Positions 8,726 through 17,284 of a DNA stretch of 58,429 nt are shown in pieces. The position numbers and the translations under genes are program-made. Within the stretch, counting starts at the first letter, position 1. Every line of letters starts with the position of its first letter. Below the pieces are notes generated by a model. The model had not been told where the DNA came from. It did not search any database and saw only the letters and a program-made list of their open reading frames with translations. Origin of the DNA: Pseudomonadota bacterium (GTDB lineage: Bacteria > Myxococcota_A > UBA796 > SXON01); assembly GCA_005778355.1 (NCBI GenBank), contig SXON01000127.1:1-58429 (forward strand), in the 5' to 3' direction.

Positions 8726-9105
8726 TCGTCCTACTCGCCTGCGCGGAGCTGGCGCCGGCGCCCGCACGGCCTCACCTGGAGGCGCCCCTCGACGCCCGCG
8801 AGATGCCGAGCGCCGATCCGGAGGCCCGAGGTGTGGCCCCGAGCGGCGGCGTGGTTGGCACGTGCGGGGGCACCGTCTGGGTGGAGCTGCAAGACGCCAA
8901 GGGTGAGGTGCTCGGCCGGGTCCAGGCGCTCCGCGGGGCCTGGAGCTTCGAACCGGTGTCGCGACCTGTATCTGTTCTGCGCTATGGCTGTGACATTGAC
9001 AACGACGGCATCGTAGCCGCGCCCGAGGTGTCGGTTCTCGACGCCGGGCGGCTCCCGGAGCGGGGGACGATGCTGGTGCTCTTGCCCTCAGTCGATGGTG
9101 GGTGA
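8722..9105 (+). CDS. Small lipoprotein, probably CTG start
   Basis: The frame opens inside the end of the oxidoreductase gene. The only sensible start is CTG at 8722, overlapping the upstream TGA (CTGA), with GGTGGAG just before it; this gives 127 residues beginning MIVLLACAEL with a lipobox Cys at 7. A longer version from ATG 8617 exists but would bury the lipobox, so I reject it. The mature part has a C-x-GGTVWVELQD block and ends in a short RYGCDIDNDGIV stretch. The 3' end overlaps the convergent gene by 18 bases. Function unknown. Confidence 0.5.
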   Translation: MIVLLACAELAPAPARPHLEAPLDAREMPSADPEARGVAPSGGVVGTCGGTVWVELQDAKGEVLGRVQALRGAWSFEPVSRPVSVLRYGCDIDNDGIVAAPEVSVLDAGRLPERGTMLVLLPSVDGG

Positions 9106-11241
9106 ACCGCCCTCGGCGCCGCTCTTCACGAAGCCGGTCACCGTGTCGGCGGCGTCGGTCGAGAGCGCGTGGTGGCCCCCGTTGACCTGGACGCTCGCCG
9201 CGGTGCGACGGCCCTCGTCGGTGCTCACGTTCTCGTAGACGGGTCGGTCGACCGTGGCCTGGCCGTAGTCGTCGAGCGTCTCGCCGGTGCTCGGGATCGA
9301 GGCGGCACGCAGCACGGCATGAAGGCTCTCGCTGGGCACCTCGTCGTCATCGACACCGTGCACGACGAGCAGGTGTTTCGGCGTGGTCTCTGGCTCGCGG
9401 AGCATGGCCTCGGCGCTGAGCGCCGGGTCGACGGGCCCCATCCATAGCTGCAGGAAGTTCACCACCGGGTGCCAGCGATTGAGGTTGCTGTCGGCGAAGC
9501 TCCTCTGCAGCGCGTGCGCCACGTCGGCGGGCGCGGTGCGCTGCGTGAACTGGTGACCGAGGCGGCCTGCCGGGTTGCCAAGCACGCCACCCCGGGTTTC
9601 TTTCGAGAGCGCGAGGAAGGGCACCCCCGCGTCGGCCCCGGCGCCCTCGCCGACGAACCACAGCTCGTCGGGATTGAAGCCGAGCTCGGGGCTCTCGAGC
9701 GCGAGACGAGCCAGCGAGAAGAGGTCGGCGTAGGCCTGGATCATGTTGCCGCGCCAGGCGTTGGGCGAATCGGTGTCGAACCAGGCGGCGGCGGGGTCGT
9801 CACCGGTGGCGCGCTCGCCGTTCTGGGGGAGGTCCAAGGAGAGGGTGGCGACGCCCTCGCGGGCGAGTTGGTCGGCGAGGCCGCCCACGTAGTCCTGCGC
9901 GGTACCGTTGTGGTCGCCCCGGAGGATCGCCACTGGCCAACCGGACACCGGCGCCGCGCCCGAGGGGTAGGTGACGACCGCGCAAGTCTGGATGGTGCCG
10001 CGCACCTCGGGACGGTAGCTCGAGCTGTACTGCACCCCGCCGCCGTCGGTGAAGTCGGGGATCGACACGAGCGCGTGGTACTCCGCGGCGGAGCCGCCGC
10101 CACAGCTCCGGCCGCAGGGCGAGGCGGCACAGGTGTCGATCTCCTCGACCTGCACGGTGGTGGTTTCGCTCATCACCACCTCGCGGAAGTAGTACACCCA
10201 GGCCAGGGGGTCGCCCGTGGAGAAGACCGTGGCGGCGACGATGTCGCCCCGCGTCAGCCCCGCGCTGTCGACATAGTCGCGGAAGGGCCCGAACATGTCG
10301 TAGGCCACGGCATCCGTCGCATCGTCCGGGCGCTCGTCTTGCATCAGGACCTTGAAGTCCTCGTCCCGGAAGACCTCCTCGCCGGACTTGCTCTCGATGC
10401 CCTTCGTCAACCACACCGCGTAGGTCTGGTTGGGGCGCAGCGGGTAGCCCTCGTAGGTCGTGACCGCCACCCAGTTGGGGCAGATGTACCGGCCGCGACT
10501 GGTGCGCGTGTAGAACTGGAAGGCGTCGAGCTCGCCGTAGTCGTCGGCGCCGTCGTCGATGCTGGCGAAGTGGATGGTGGCCTCGGTGTTGAGCACCGAG
10601 AGGCTGCCGACATCCTGGGCGCGGTTGAAACGGAAGTACACCACGGGGTCGAGCCCCCAGCCGTACTGGCCCTCGACCAGGCTCAGGAGCTTGTCGACCC
10701 CGGGCGCGAGGTCTTCGCCGGGACCAGGGAATCCGTCGAGCTCCGGCGTGCCGCCCGAGCCCAGGCGGAGGTCGTGGGGGAAGGGCATCGAGAAGAAGTC
10801 GAGGGGCTCCGAGGTAGGGAGGTCGGGCACCCGGTAGAGCACCTTGAAGTCGCCGTCGGTCTCGTCGGCGGGGCAGGGGCCGCCTTCCCAGTAGGGGATT
10901 TCGAGATCCACACACTCGTCGTCCTGGCAGGCAAAGCCGGCGAGGCAGTCGTCATCGCTGCCGCAAGCCTCGCCATTCTCGTGCGTGCCCTCCGCGCCCG
11001 ATTCGACGCAGACGTTCTGCCCCGAGCACAAGAGGCCGTAGGCGCACTCCTCGGTGGCGGAGCAGTCGTCGCCCTCCAGCGCGGCCCCCACGGTGCCGGG
11101 CTCCACGCAAATGCCATCGTGACTACAGATGTTCGGGTAGGCGCAGCCGTCGGCGTCGCACGCGTCGCCGAGGTCGGGAAGGACAACGCCGCTGTTGATG
11201 GCCTCGCCACAGGCGCCGAGGAGCAGCACGAGAGATCGCAT
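9088..11241 (-). CDS. Cys-rich lipoprotein with alpha/beta-hydrolase-like domain
   Basis: 717 residues from the ATG at 11241; lipobox LLLGAC puts the lipid on C11. Residues about 28-112 hold three Cys-rich modules (C-x-YPNICSHDGICV, C-SATEECAYGLLCSGQNVC, C-GSDDDCLAGFACQDDEC) like those of myxobacterial surface proteins. A beta-rich middle (about 130-420) is followed by an alpha/beta-hydrolase-type domain (about 440-700) with VAILRGDHNG, HLLVVHGVDDDEVP and GGHHALS. The expected nucleophile elbow reads GEGAG (531-535), so the usual Ser is Gly, while candidate Asp and His remain. It may be a binding protein rather than an esterase. Outer-membrane anchored, orientation unknown. Confidence 0.75.
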   Translation of the reverse strand: MRSLVLLLGACGEAINSGVVLPDLGDACDADGCAYPNICSHDGICVEPGTVGAALEGDDCSATEECAYGLLCSGQNVCVESGAEGTHENGEACGSDDDCLAGFACQDDECVDLEIPYWEGGPCPADETDGDFKVLYRVPDLPTSEPLDFFSMPFPHDLRLGSGGTPELDGFPGPGEDLAPGVDKLLSLVEGQYGWGLDPVVYFRFNRAQDVGSLSVLNTEATIHFASIDDGADDYGELDAFQFYTRTSRGRYICPNWVAVTTYEGYPLRPNQTYAVWLTKGIESKSGEEVFRDEDFKVLMQDERPDDATDAVAYDMFGPFRDYVDSAGLTRGDIVAATVFSTGDPLAWVYYFREVVMSETTTVQVEEIDTCAASPCGRSCGGGSAAEYHALVSIPDFTDGGGVQYSSSYRPEVRGTIQTCAVVTYPSGAAPVSGWPVAILRGDHNGTAQDYVGGLADQLAREGVATLSLDLPQNGERATGDDPAAAWFDTDSPNAWRGNMIQAYADLFSLARLALESPELGFNPDELWFVGEGAGADAGVPFLALSKETRGGVLGNPAGRLGHQFTQRTAPADVAHALQRSFADSNLNRWHPVVNFLQLWMGPVDPALSAEAMLREPETTPKHLLVVHGVDDDEVPSESLHAVLRAASIPSTGETLDDYGQATVDRPVYENVSTDEGRRTAASVQVNGGHHALSTDAADTVTGFVKSGAEGGSPTID

Positions 11242-11279
11242 TCTCACATCGTAGCGCACGCCCGGGCTACCTTGCGGGG

Positions 11280-12347
11280 ATGGAAGTCATCGAGTTGCTG
11301 GCGGAGGTGCTGGCGCGAGGTGGGAGCGACCTGCACCTCGTGGCGGGGGCGCCCCCGATGGCCCGGGTGCACGGGAGCCTGGTGAAACTGGATCGTCCCC
11401 CGTTGGACGCCCAGAGTTGCGATCGGATCGTGCGCGCCATGTTGCCGCATCACCACGCCGACACGCTCGACCGCGATTGGCAGGTGTCGGTGTCGTTGGA
11501 GTTCGACGACCCCCGCAGCCAGGCGCCGCTCGGACACTTCCGCGTGTCGGTCCACCTGCGCGACGGCGTGGCCGAGGCCGCCATCCGGGTGACGCCCCGC
11601 CGCGTGCGGACCCCCGACGAGCTGGGCGTGCCGGCCGTGCTCAAGGACTTGGCGCTGCGCGACACGGGACTCATCCTCATCACCGGGCCCACCGGCCAGG
11701 GGAAAACCACCACCTTCAACGCGCTCATCGACCACATCAACCAGCGTCGCAAGGTGAAGATCGTCACCATCGAAGACCCGGTGGAGTACCGTCACCCGCA
11801 CGGCCAGGCGGTGGTCATCCAGCTTGAGGTGGGTCGCGACACAAAGACATTCGCAGACGCCCTGCGCCATGCGCTCCGCGAAGACCCCGACGTCATCTGT
11901 GTCGGCGAGATGCGTGATCTCGAGACCATCGCCACCGCTCTCACCGCGGCGGAGACCGGTCACCTCGTCTTGGCGACGCTCCACACGCCGAGCGCGGTGG
12001 GCACGCTCTCGCGCATCATCGACGTCTTCCCCGCCGCCCAGCAAGATCAGGTGAAGGTGCAGCTCAGCGCGGTACTGACCGCGGTGATCGCCCAACGTTT
12101 GTTGCCCAGGGCCGACGGCCGCGGTCGCGCGCTCGCGACGGAGGTGCTGGTGTGCACCGACGCGGTGCGGAACCAGATCCGCGAGGAGAAGTACCACCAG
12201 GTGCAGAACGTGATGGCCACCTCGCGGGCGGTGGGCATGCAACGCCTAGAAGATCACCTTCGCCAGCTCCTGGAGGCGGGGATCATCAGCCGCGCGGTGG
12301 CGGCGAGCGCCGCCAACGACGTGCGGGCGATCCAGGACCTACTCTAG
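11280..12347 (+). CDS. pilT: PilT-family retraction ATPase
   Basis: 355 residues, the usual length of PilT. Walker A GPTGQGKT at 136-143, Asp box TIEDPVEY at 163-170, Walker B VICVGEMRD at 205-213 and His box near 228-236 are all present. A C-terminal AVRNQIREEK block corresponds to the AIRNLIRE motif that PilT needs for retraction. The N-terminal PAS-like part begins MEVIELLAEVLARGGSDLHL. The hexameric ATPase powers pilus depolymerisation and twitching at the inner membrane. It stands alone: no other pil gene is in the window, so it may be a second PilT copy. Its stop shares a CTAG with the convergent ABC gene. Confidence 0.9.
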   Translation: MEVIELLAEVLARGGSDLHLVAGAPPMARVHGSLVKLDRPPLDAQSCDRIVRAMLPHHHADTLDRDWQVSVSLEFDDPRSQAPLGHFRVSVHLRDGVAEAAIRVTPRRVRTPDELGVPAVLKDLALRDTGLILITGPTGQGKTTTFNALIDHINQRRKVKIVTIEDPVEYRHPHGQAVVIQLEVGRDTKTFADALRHALREDPDVICVGEMRDLETIATALTAAETGHLVLATLHTPSAVGTLSRIIDVFPAAQQDQVKVQLSAVLTAVIAQRLLPRADGRGRALATEVLVCTDAVRNQIREEKYHQVQNVMATSRAVGMQRLEDHLRQLLEAGIISRAVAASAANDVRAIQDLL

Positions 12348-14092
12348 GCGATGGCGCGCGCTGTCGTGGCGGCCTGGCCCTCGCGGTAGAGCCGGGCGTA
12401 GGCGCCATCCAAGGCGAGCAACTCCGCGTGGGTGCCCACCTCCGCGACGCGCCCGGCATCGAGCACCACGATGCGATCGGCGCGCGTGATCGTGGAGAGT
12501 CGATGCGCGATGACGAGGCAAGTTCGGTCGGCGAAGAGCCGGTCGATGGCCTCCTGGAGGAGCTTCTCAGACACAGGGTCGACGCTGGCGGTGGCCTCGT
12601 CGAGGATCACGATGGCGGGGTCGCGGGCGAGCGTGCGCGCGAGCGAGATGATCTGGGCCTCCCCGGCCGACACGTCGGCGCCGCGCTCGCGGAGGGGCTG
12701 GTCGAGCCCGAGCGGCAGTCGCGACACGATGCGGTCGGCGCCGGACTGGGCGATGGCGGCGGCGAGGCGGGACGGGTCGAGGGTGGCGTCGCCGAGGGTG
12801 ATGTTGAAGCGCAACGTGTCGCGAAAGAGCTGGACTTCCTGGCGAACGAAACCGACCGCCCGGCGCACGCTCTCCGGGCGGAGCCGGGACAACTCGACGC
12901 CGTCCACCTCGATGTGTCCCTCGTACCCGTCGTGCACCCGCGACAAGAGCCGTACCAGCGTGCTCTTTCCAGCGCCGGTGCGACCCACCACGGCGACCAC
13001 CTCGCCCGGCCGCACCTCCAGGTCGATGCCGTCGAGGATGTTGGGTCCATCGGGTCGGTAACGGAAACGCAGGTCGCGAATGACGAGGTACCCGCTCGGC
13101 TTGTCGACCGAGGAGTCGCCCGGCGTGATGCGGTCGGTCACCGCGAGTAGCCCGAAGATTTTCTCCAGCGCGGCGGCGGCCCGCTGGAGGAAGGTGATCT
13201 TGCCCGAGAGCTCCCGGAGCGGGCGGAACAAACGATCAATGTAGTCGAGGAAGGCCACCACGAGGCCCACAGTCACCGCGTCGCGCGCGTGCTCGGCGCC
13301 CCAGTACAACATCAGCGCCACCGCGACGGAGGCCACGCCGTCGATGAAGGCGTACAAGGTCGCGTCCCACACGTTGTTCATCACGTTGGCGCGGCGGTAG
13401 CGGTTGTTCAGCTCGTCGAAACGTCCCCGCGTGCGGACCTCGAGGCCGAAGAGCTGGATGACCTCGATGCCGGCGATGCGCTCGGCCACGAAGGCGTTGA
13501 GCGAGGCCAACGAGTCGCGGATCTCGGCGAAGAGCGCACGCATACGCCGACGTGCCAGCTCCACCACCAGGGCGATCGGGGGGCCGAGCAAGAGCAAGAC
13601 CAGCGTGAGCTTGGCGTCGAGCCAGAACATGCCGCCGAGAACGCCGAGCATGGTGATCACGTCGAGCACCAGCGAGATCGAGCCGGCCGCCAGCGCCTCG
13701 TTGAGCGCGTCGATGTCGCTCGTGGCGCGCGACATGATTTGGCCGGTGGGCTGCTTCTCGAAGAACCGCTGCGACAGGCCCAGCACGTGCTTCACCAGCG
13801 CGTGGCGGAGCCGCAGTATGGTGTTCTCCGAGGCCACGGCGGTGACGACGGTGTAGACCGCCTCCACCGCGAAGGCGGCAAGCACCGCCAGCAGATAGTA
13901 GCCGGCGTCGCGAGCCAGCCCGTCGGCGCTCCCGGCGGTGACGTGACGATCGAGCGCCTGCTTCAGGAGGATCGGCTGCGCCACGCCGATGGCGGCGATC
14001 ACCGGGGTGAGGCCCAGGGCGAGCGCGAACCAACCGGCGTCGGCGCGCATGAAGGGCCAGAGCGAGGTCCACGACCAGGCGCGGGCCTTCAC
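12344..14092 (-). CDS. ABC exporter half-transporter (second subunit)
   Basis: 582 residues from a GTG overlapping the upstream ABC stop (GTGA). Six membrane helices (about 20-310) precede a nucleotide-binding domain with Walker A GRTGAGKST, Walker B AIVILDEATASVD (catalytic Glu kept) and H-loop IAHRLST. The signature, normally LSGGQ, reads VSAGEAQ and looks degenerate. The neighbouring subunit has the opposite pattern, so the two fit a heterodimeric exporter of the MdlAB/LmrCD/TM287-288 type with one active and one degenerate site. Substrate unknown; lipids or drugs are typical. Confidence 0.9.
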   Translation of the reverse strand: MKARAWSWTSLWPFMRADAGWFALALGLTPVIAAIGVAQPILLKQALDRHVTAGSADGLARDAGYYLLAVLAAFAVEAVYTVVTAVASENTILRLRHALVKHVLGLSQRFFEKQPTGQIMSRATSDIDALNEALAAGSISLVLDVITMLGVLGGMFWLDAKLTLVLLLLGPPIALVVELARRRMRALFAEIRDSLASLNAFVAERIAGIEVIQLFGLEVRTRGRFDELNNRYRRANVMNNVWDATLYAFIDGVASVAVALMLYWGAEHARDAVTVGLVVAFLDYIDRLFRPLRELSGKITFLQRAAAALEKIFGLLAVTDRITPGDSSVDKPSGYLVIRDLRFRYRPDGPNILDGIDLEVRPGEVVAVVGRTGAGKSTLVRLLSRVHDGYEGHIEVDGVELSRLRPESVRRAVGFVRQEVQLFRDTLRFNITLGDATLDPSRLAAAIAQSGADRIVSRLPLGLDQPLRERGADVSAGEAQIISLARTLARDPAIVILDEATASVDPVSEKLLQEAIDRLFADRTCLVIAHRLSTITRADRIVVLDAGRVAEVGTHAELLALDGAYARLYREGQAATTARAIA

Positions 14093-15786
14093 GCCGCCAC
14101 CTGCTGGGCCAGCCAGGCGTCGCGGTAAGCGCCCGGTCGCGACAGGAGCTCGTCGTGGGTGCCCTGGTCGACGAGCCGCCCCGCGTCGAGCACGAGGATG
14201 AAGTCGGCGTGAACCAGGGCCGAGAGCCGGTGGGACACGACGAGGCGAGTCGCGCCCGAGCGGCCCCGGAGCGTGGCGATGAGCTCCTGCTCGGTGGCGT
14301 GATCCACGGCGGAGAGCACGTCGTCGAGGAGCACGATGGGCGCGTCGCGGAGGAGCGCGCGCGCGAGGGCCACGCGCTGGCGTTGTCCACCGGAGAGGGC
14401 GATGCCACGTTCGCCAACCACCGTCCCGAGGCCATCGGGGAGCGCGCCGACGTCGGGCCCGAGCGAGGCCGCGTCGACAGCGGTCCGCACGCGTTCCTCT
14501 GGGGCGCCGAAGCCCACGTTCTCGCGGATGGTCTCCGAGAAGAGGAACGGCGCCTGGGGCACCACGCAGAGGGCCGCCCGGTAGGCGTCGAGGTCGAGGT
14601 CGAGAACGTCGACGCCGTCGATGAACACCGTGCCTCGGGGAGGGTGCTCCAGTCGCGACAGTACGCGCAAGAGCGTGGACTTGCCGCTGCCCACGGGACC
14701 GTAGATGCCCACGGTGGCGCCGGCCGGCAGCGTGGTGCTGAGCTCGCGGAGCACCGGGCGCTCGCCGTAGAGGAAAGAGAGTCCGCGCAGCTCGATGCTC
14801 GGTGCGCGAGCCGGGGAGGGGAGGGCCCCCGGCCGATTGGGCTCAGCGTCGAGCACCGCGTAGATACGCTCCAGCGAGGCCTCGGAGCGCTGCAAGACCG
14901 GCAGGAGCCAGCCGAGCATGCGCAGTGGCATCACGATGAAGGCCACCAGCGCGATGAAGGCGGCGAGCTGGCCGGCGGTGAGCGTGCCCTCGCGCACGGC
15001 GCCACCACCGACGAAGAGCACCCCCCACGTGGCGATGCCCCCGGCCACGCCCAGCAGCGGGAAGCCCACCGCGCGCAGGCGAGTCATCGCCAGGGAGGTT
15101 CGCCGGAGATCGCTCGCGCGGCCGTCGAGTCGCGACTGGAAAACCCCCTCCACGTTGAAGCCCTGGATGGTGGCCACGCCGGAGAAGGCCCCGAGCAGGT
15201 CGTCGCTCATGAGACCGAGCTGCTGCTGCATCTGGCGCTGCAAACGCATGATTTGGCGCGTGGCGATCTGCATCAGGCCGAAGGCGAGCACGCAAGGCAG
15301 GGCCACCGCGAGGGTCAGGGTCGGCGAGAGCGCGAGCATCTGTCCCACGCCGAAGAGCATGGAGCCCACCACGTTGCCCGCCTGCAAGAGCGCGAAGCCC
15401 GCGAAGGCGCGCGCAAAGGTCACGTCGCTGGTGGCGCGGGCGAGCAGGTCGCCGGTCACTTGCTTGGCGTAGAACTCGGGCTGCAAGTGGAGCAAGTGCG
15501 CGAAGAAGTCGCCGCGGAGGTTGAACTCGGCGATGCGACCAGGCGTGAAGAACCACACGCGCGAGAGCGTGCGCGCGAGGATCACCCCGAGGCCGAGGAG
15601 CGCGATCCAGTAGGCCGCCTCGGCCGCCCCGGGCTCGCCGGCGCGCAAGAGGTCGAGACCGCGCGCCATCTGCATCGGCACCCGCACCGACAGGTAGTTG
15701 GTGGCCACCAGCGCGAGCGTGCCCACGAAGTACCAGCGCCAGAGCGGCACCACGTAGGCCCGCGAGAAGCGGAGCGTGAACTTCAA
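14089..15786 (-). CDS. ABC exporter half-transporter (first subunit)
   Basis: 565 residues from a TTG at 15786, three bases after the upstream stop. Six membrane helices (about 15-300), then a nucleotide-binding domain with Walker A GPVGSGKST, an intact LSGGQRQR signature, Walker B PIVLLDDVLSAVD in which the catalytic Glu is Asp, and H-loop VSHRLSAL. Asp at this site marks the degenerate half of heterodimeric exporters; it should pair with the adjacent subunit whose Walker B keeps Glu. Inner membrane. The pair follows the deoxyhypusine-synthase-like gene in one overlapping run. Confidence 0.9.
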   Translation of the reverse strand: MKFTLRFSRAYVVPLWRWYFVGTLALVATNYLSVRVPMQMARGLDLLRAGEPGAAEAAYWIALLGLGVILARTLSRVWFFTPGRIAEFNLRGDFFAHLLHLQPEFYAKQVTGDLLARATSDVTFARAFAGFALLQAGNVVGSMLFGVGQMLALSPTLTLAVALPCVLAFGLMQIATRQIMRLQRQMQQQLGLMSDDLLGAFSGVATIQGFNVEGVFQSRLDGRASDLRRTSLAMTRLRAVGFPLLGVAGGIATWGVLFVGGGAVREGTLTAGQLAAFIALVAFIVMPLRMLGWLLPVLQRSEASLERIYAVLDAEPNRPGALPSPARAPSIELRGLSFLYGERPVLRELSTTLPAGATVGIYGPVGSGKSTLLRVLSRLEHPPRGTVFIDGVDVLDLDLDAYRAALCVVPQAPFLFSETIRENVGFGAPEERVRTAVDAASLGPDVGALPDGLGTVVGERGIALSGGQRQRVALARALLRDAPIVLLDDVLSAVDHATEQELIATLRGRSGATRLVVSHRLSALVHADFILVLDAGRLVDQGTHDELLSRPGAYRDAWLAQQVAA

Positions 15787-15789
15787 GCG

Positions 15790-16941
15790 TTATCGCAGCT
15801 CTTCCGGCGTGTCGTACAGGCCCTCGAGGAGGGCGTCGCGACGCTCGGCCACGTCGGCGTCGAGCTTCTGACGGGCCTCGGTGAGCCGGTCCATCATGCG
15901 GCGCGGCTCCCGGCGAACCCCCGCCTGGAAGAGCGCGTGCACCAGCCAGGGGAAGACCGCCGTCACGTCGCAGTGCACGTAGACCGAGCTGAACTCCACG
16001 CACTCGGCGCTCACCTTGCCCCAGGTGTGTCCCTCGCCGGCGGGGCAGGAAGAAAGCGCACCGTTGTCGACCGGGTCGACGCAGAACTGCACGTCGATGT
16101 CGAAGCCGCGGGCGTCGAGCTCGAAGATCTGCGAGAGCGTGGGCTCGCCCTGGAGGGTGTAGTTCTTGGGCACGCCTCCGCCGAGGATCCACACGGCCGT
16201 TTGCCCCTCGGTCTGCGCCAGCCACTGCACGCTCGCCATCTGGTACACGTCGGCGGCCACGTCCAGGCTGAACTTGAACTCGTCGCCCAGAAGTGCCTTG
16301 AGTTTCACGACATTCAGGAAGATGGATCCGTCTTGTGGGGCGCCCACGAAGATGGGGACACCGTGCTTGTAGGCCGTCGCGAGGAGTGAGTACTGGTCGA
16401 CCCCGAGGGCCAGCTCGATCTCGTAGAGGTGCTTGCCGAGGAGGTTGTGGAACTCGGCGGTGGTCATCGCCCCCTGGAAGTCGGGCTTGGCCACCAGCCA
16501 CGCGAAGAGTCGATCGGTCTTGAGCAGCACGTCTTCCGCGAAGGCGATGTCGTAGATCCGGATGATCCGTGCCTCGCGAAGCATGGTGTCGCCCGCGTCG
16601 GGGGCGATCTCCCGGAGCCGGTGCCCGAGGATGCGGTGGGCGTCGTGATAGAGGTTCGCACCGGTGGTGGTGAGCACGTCGATGGCGCCGGCCTCGATGA
16701 GGGGCACGATGCAGCTGCGATGGAGCCCGGCGGGGGTCATGGCGCCGGAGAGAGTGGCGAACACGTAGTTCCCCCCGGTGACGGACTGCTCCATCAGCCG
16801 GGCGGCCTCGCGCACCTGGCGACCCACGAAGGCCGGGAAGGCGCTGGCCAGGAGCTCGACGCCCGACTCCTTTCCGGTGATGGCGCGGGGGCGTACCTCG
16901 CGGGCGCGCGTGAAGGCGTCCTGGACTTCGGATTCAGACAC
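15790..16941 (-). CDS. Deoxyhypusine-synthase-like protein
   Basis: 383 residues from GTG 16941. It carries the deoxyhypusine synthase fold signatures: FATLSGAMTPAG (NAD-binding region), TTTGANLYHD, GGGVPKNYTLQGEP and the active-site block HTWGKVS, whose K309 matches the lysine that carries the aminobutyl intermediate. In eukaryotes and archaea the enzyme modifies IF5A; bacterial members are often homospermidine synthases or polyamine-related enzymes of unknown role. I would not call it an IF5A modifier. It is the first gene of a run with the ABC exporter pair, so a link to polyamine traffic is possible but only inferred. Confidence 0.85.
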   Translation of the reverse strand: MSESEVQDAFTRAREVRPRAITGKESGVELLASAFPAFVGRQVREAARLMEQSVTGGNYVFATLSGAMTPAGLHRSCIVPLIEAGAIDVLTTTGANLYHDAHRILGHRLREIAPDAGDTMLREARIIRIYDIAFAEDVLLKTDRLFAWLVAKPDFQGAMTTAEFHNLLGKHLYEIELALGVDQYSLLATAYKHGVPIFVGAPQDGSIFLNVVKLKALLGDEFKFSLDVAADVYQMASVQWLAQTEGQTAVWILGGGVPKNYTLQGEPTLSQIFELDARGFDIDVQFCVDPVDNGALSSCPAGEGHTWGKVSAECVEFSSVYVHCDVTAVFPWLVHALFQAGVRREPRRMMDRLTEARQKLDADVAERRDALLEGLYDTPEELR

Positions 16942-16968
16942 GGGGGGCTCCTGCGACGGGGCGCCCGC

Positions 16969-17244
16969 CTATCGCAGCGAGGCCCAGGCGTGTCGCGAGG
17001 CGTTGGCCAGGACGTGGAGCAGGCCACCTTCCTCGTCGACCGGGGGACCGGCGAGGCCGGTGTCGGTGCCGGTGTCGGTGTCGGAGTCGCTGTCGCTGTC
17101 GCTGTCGCTGTCCGAATCTGAGTCGGCGTCGGCGTCGCCCTCGGGTGGGCGGCCGGTGTCGGCCACGCAGAGCCCGTCCATGTTGAACTTCTGGCCCGAG
17201 TCGCAGGTGGGCGTGGGGCAGGCGAGGAGGAAGGCGAGCAACAT
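16969..17244 (-). CDS. Short lipoprotein with Asp-Ser repeat tether
   Basis: 91 residues from ATG 17244. MLLAFLLAC gives a lipobox Cys at 9 with no basic residue before it. A short Cys-containing part (CPTPTCDSGQKFNMDGLC) is followed by an acidic tract of alternating Asp and Ser/Thr (about 37-63) and a neutral end. The tract probably forms a flexible, cation-binding spacer. The same GACAGC-type DNA unit recurs elsewhere in the window. The upstream-extended frame would remove the lipobox. Function unknown. Confidence 0.6.
   Translation of the reverse strand: MLLAFLLACPTPTCDSGQKFNMDGLCVADTGRPPEGDADADSDSDSDSDSDSDSDTDTGTDTGLAGPPVDEEGGLLHVLANASRHAWASLR
17059..17140 (-). repeat. GTC(C/G)(C/G)T-type hexamer tract coding Asp-Ser repeats
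   Basis: Tandem six-base units (read on the minus strand mainly as GACAGC, with GACACC and GAATCC variants) encode the alternating Asp-Ser/Thr stretch of the overlapping lipoprotein. Six-base units keep the frame, so unit number could vary between strains without breaking the gene. Confidence 0.8.
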
Positions 17245-17284
17245 CGAGCCGTGCGGTAACCGGGCGCGCGATACCGTGCCGACG

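Noticed and set aside
9469..11385. A 638-residue plus-strand open frame over the Cys-rich lipoprotein
   Set aside because: It runs antisense to a gene with clear lipobox and Cys modules and has no similarity that I can see.
14155..16389. A 744-residue plus-strand open frame
   Set aside because: It is entirely antisense to the ABC exporter and deoxyhypusine-synthase-like genes, which have clear motifs. High G+C creates such frames.
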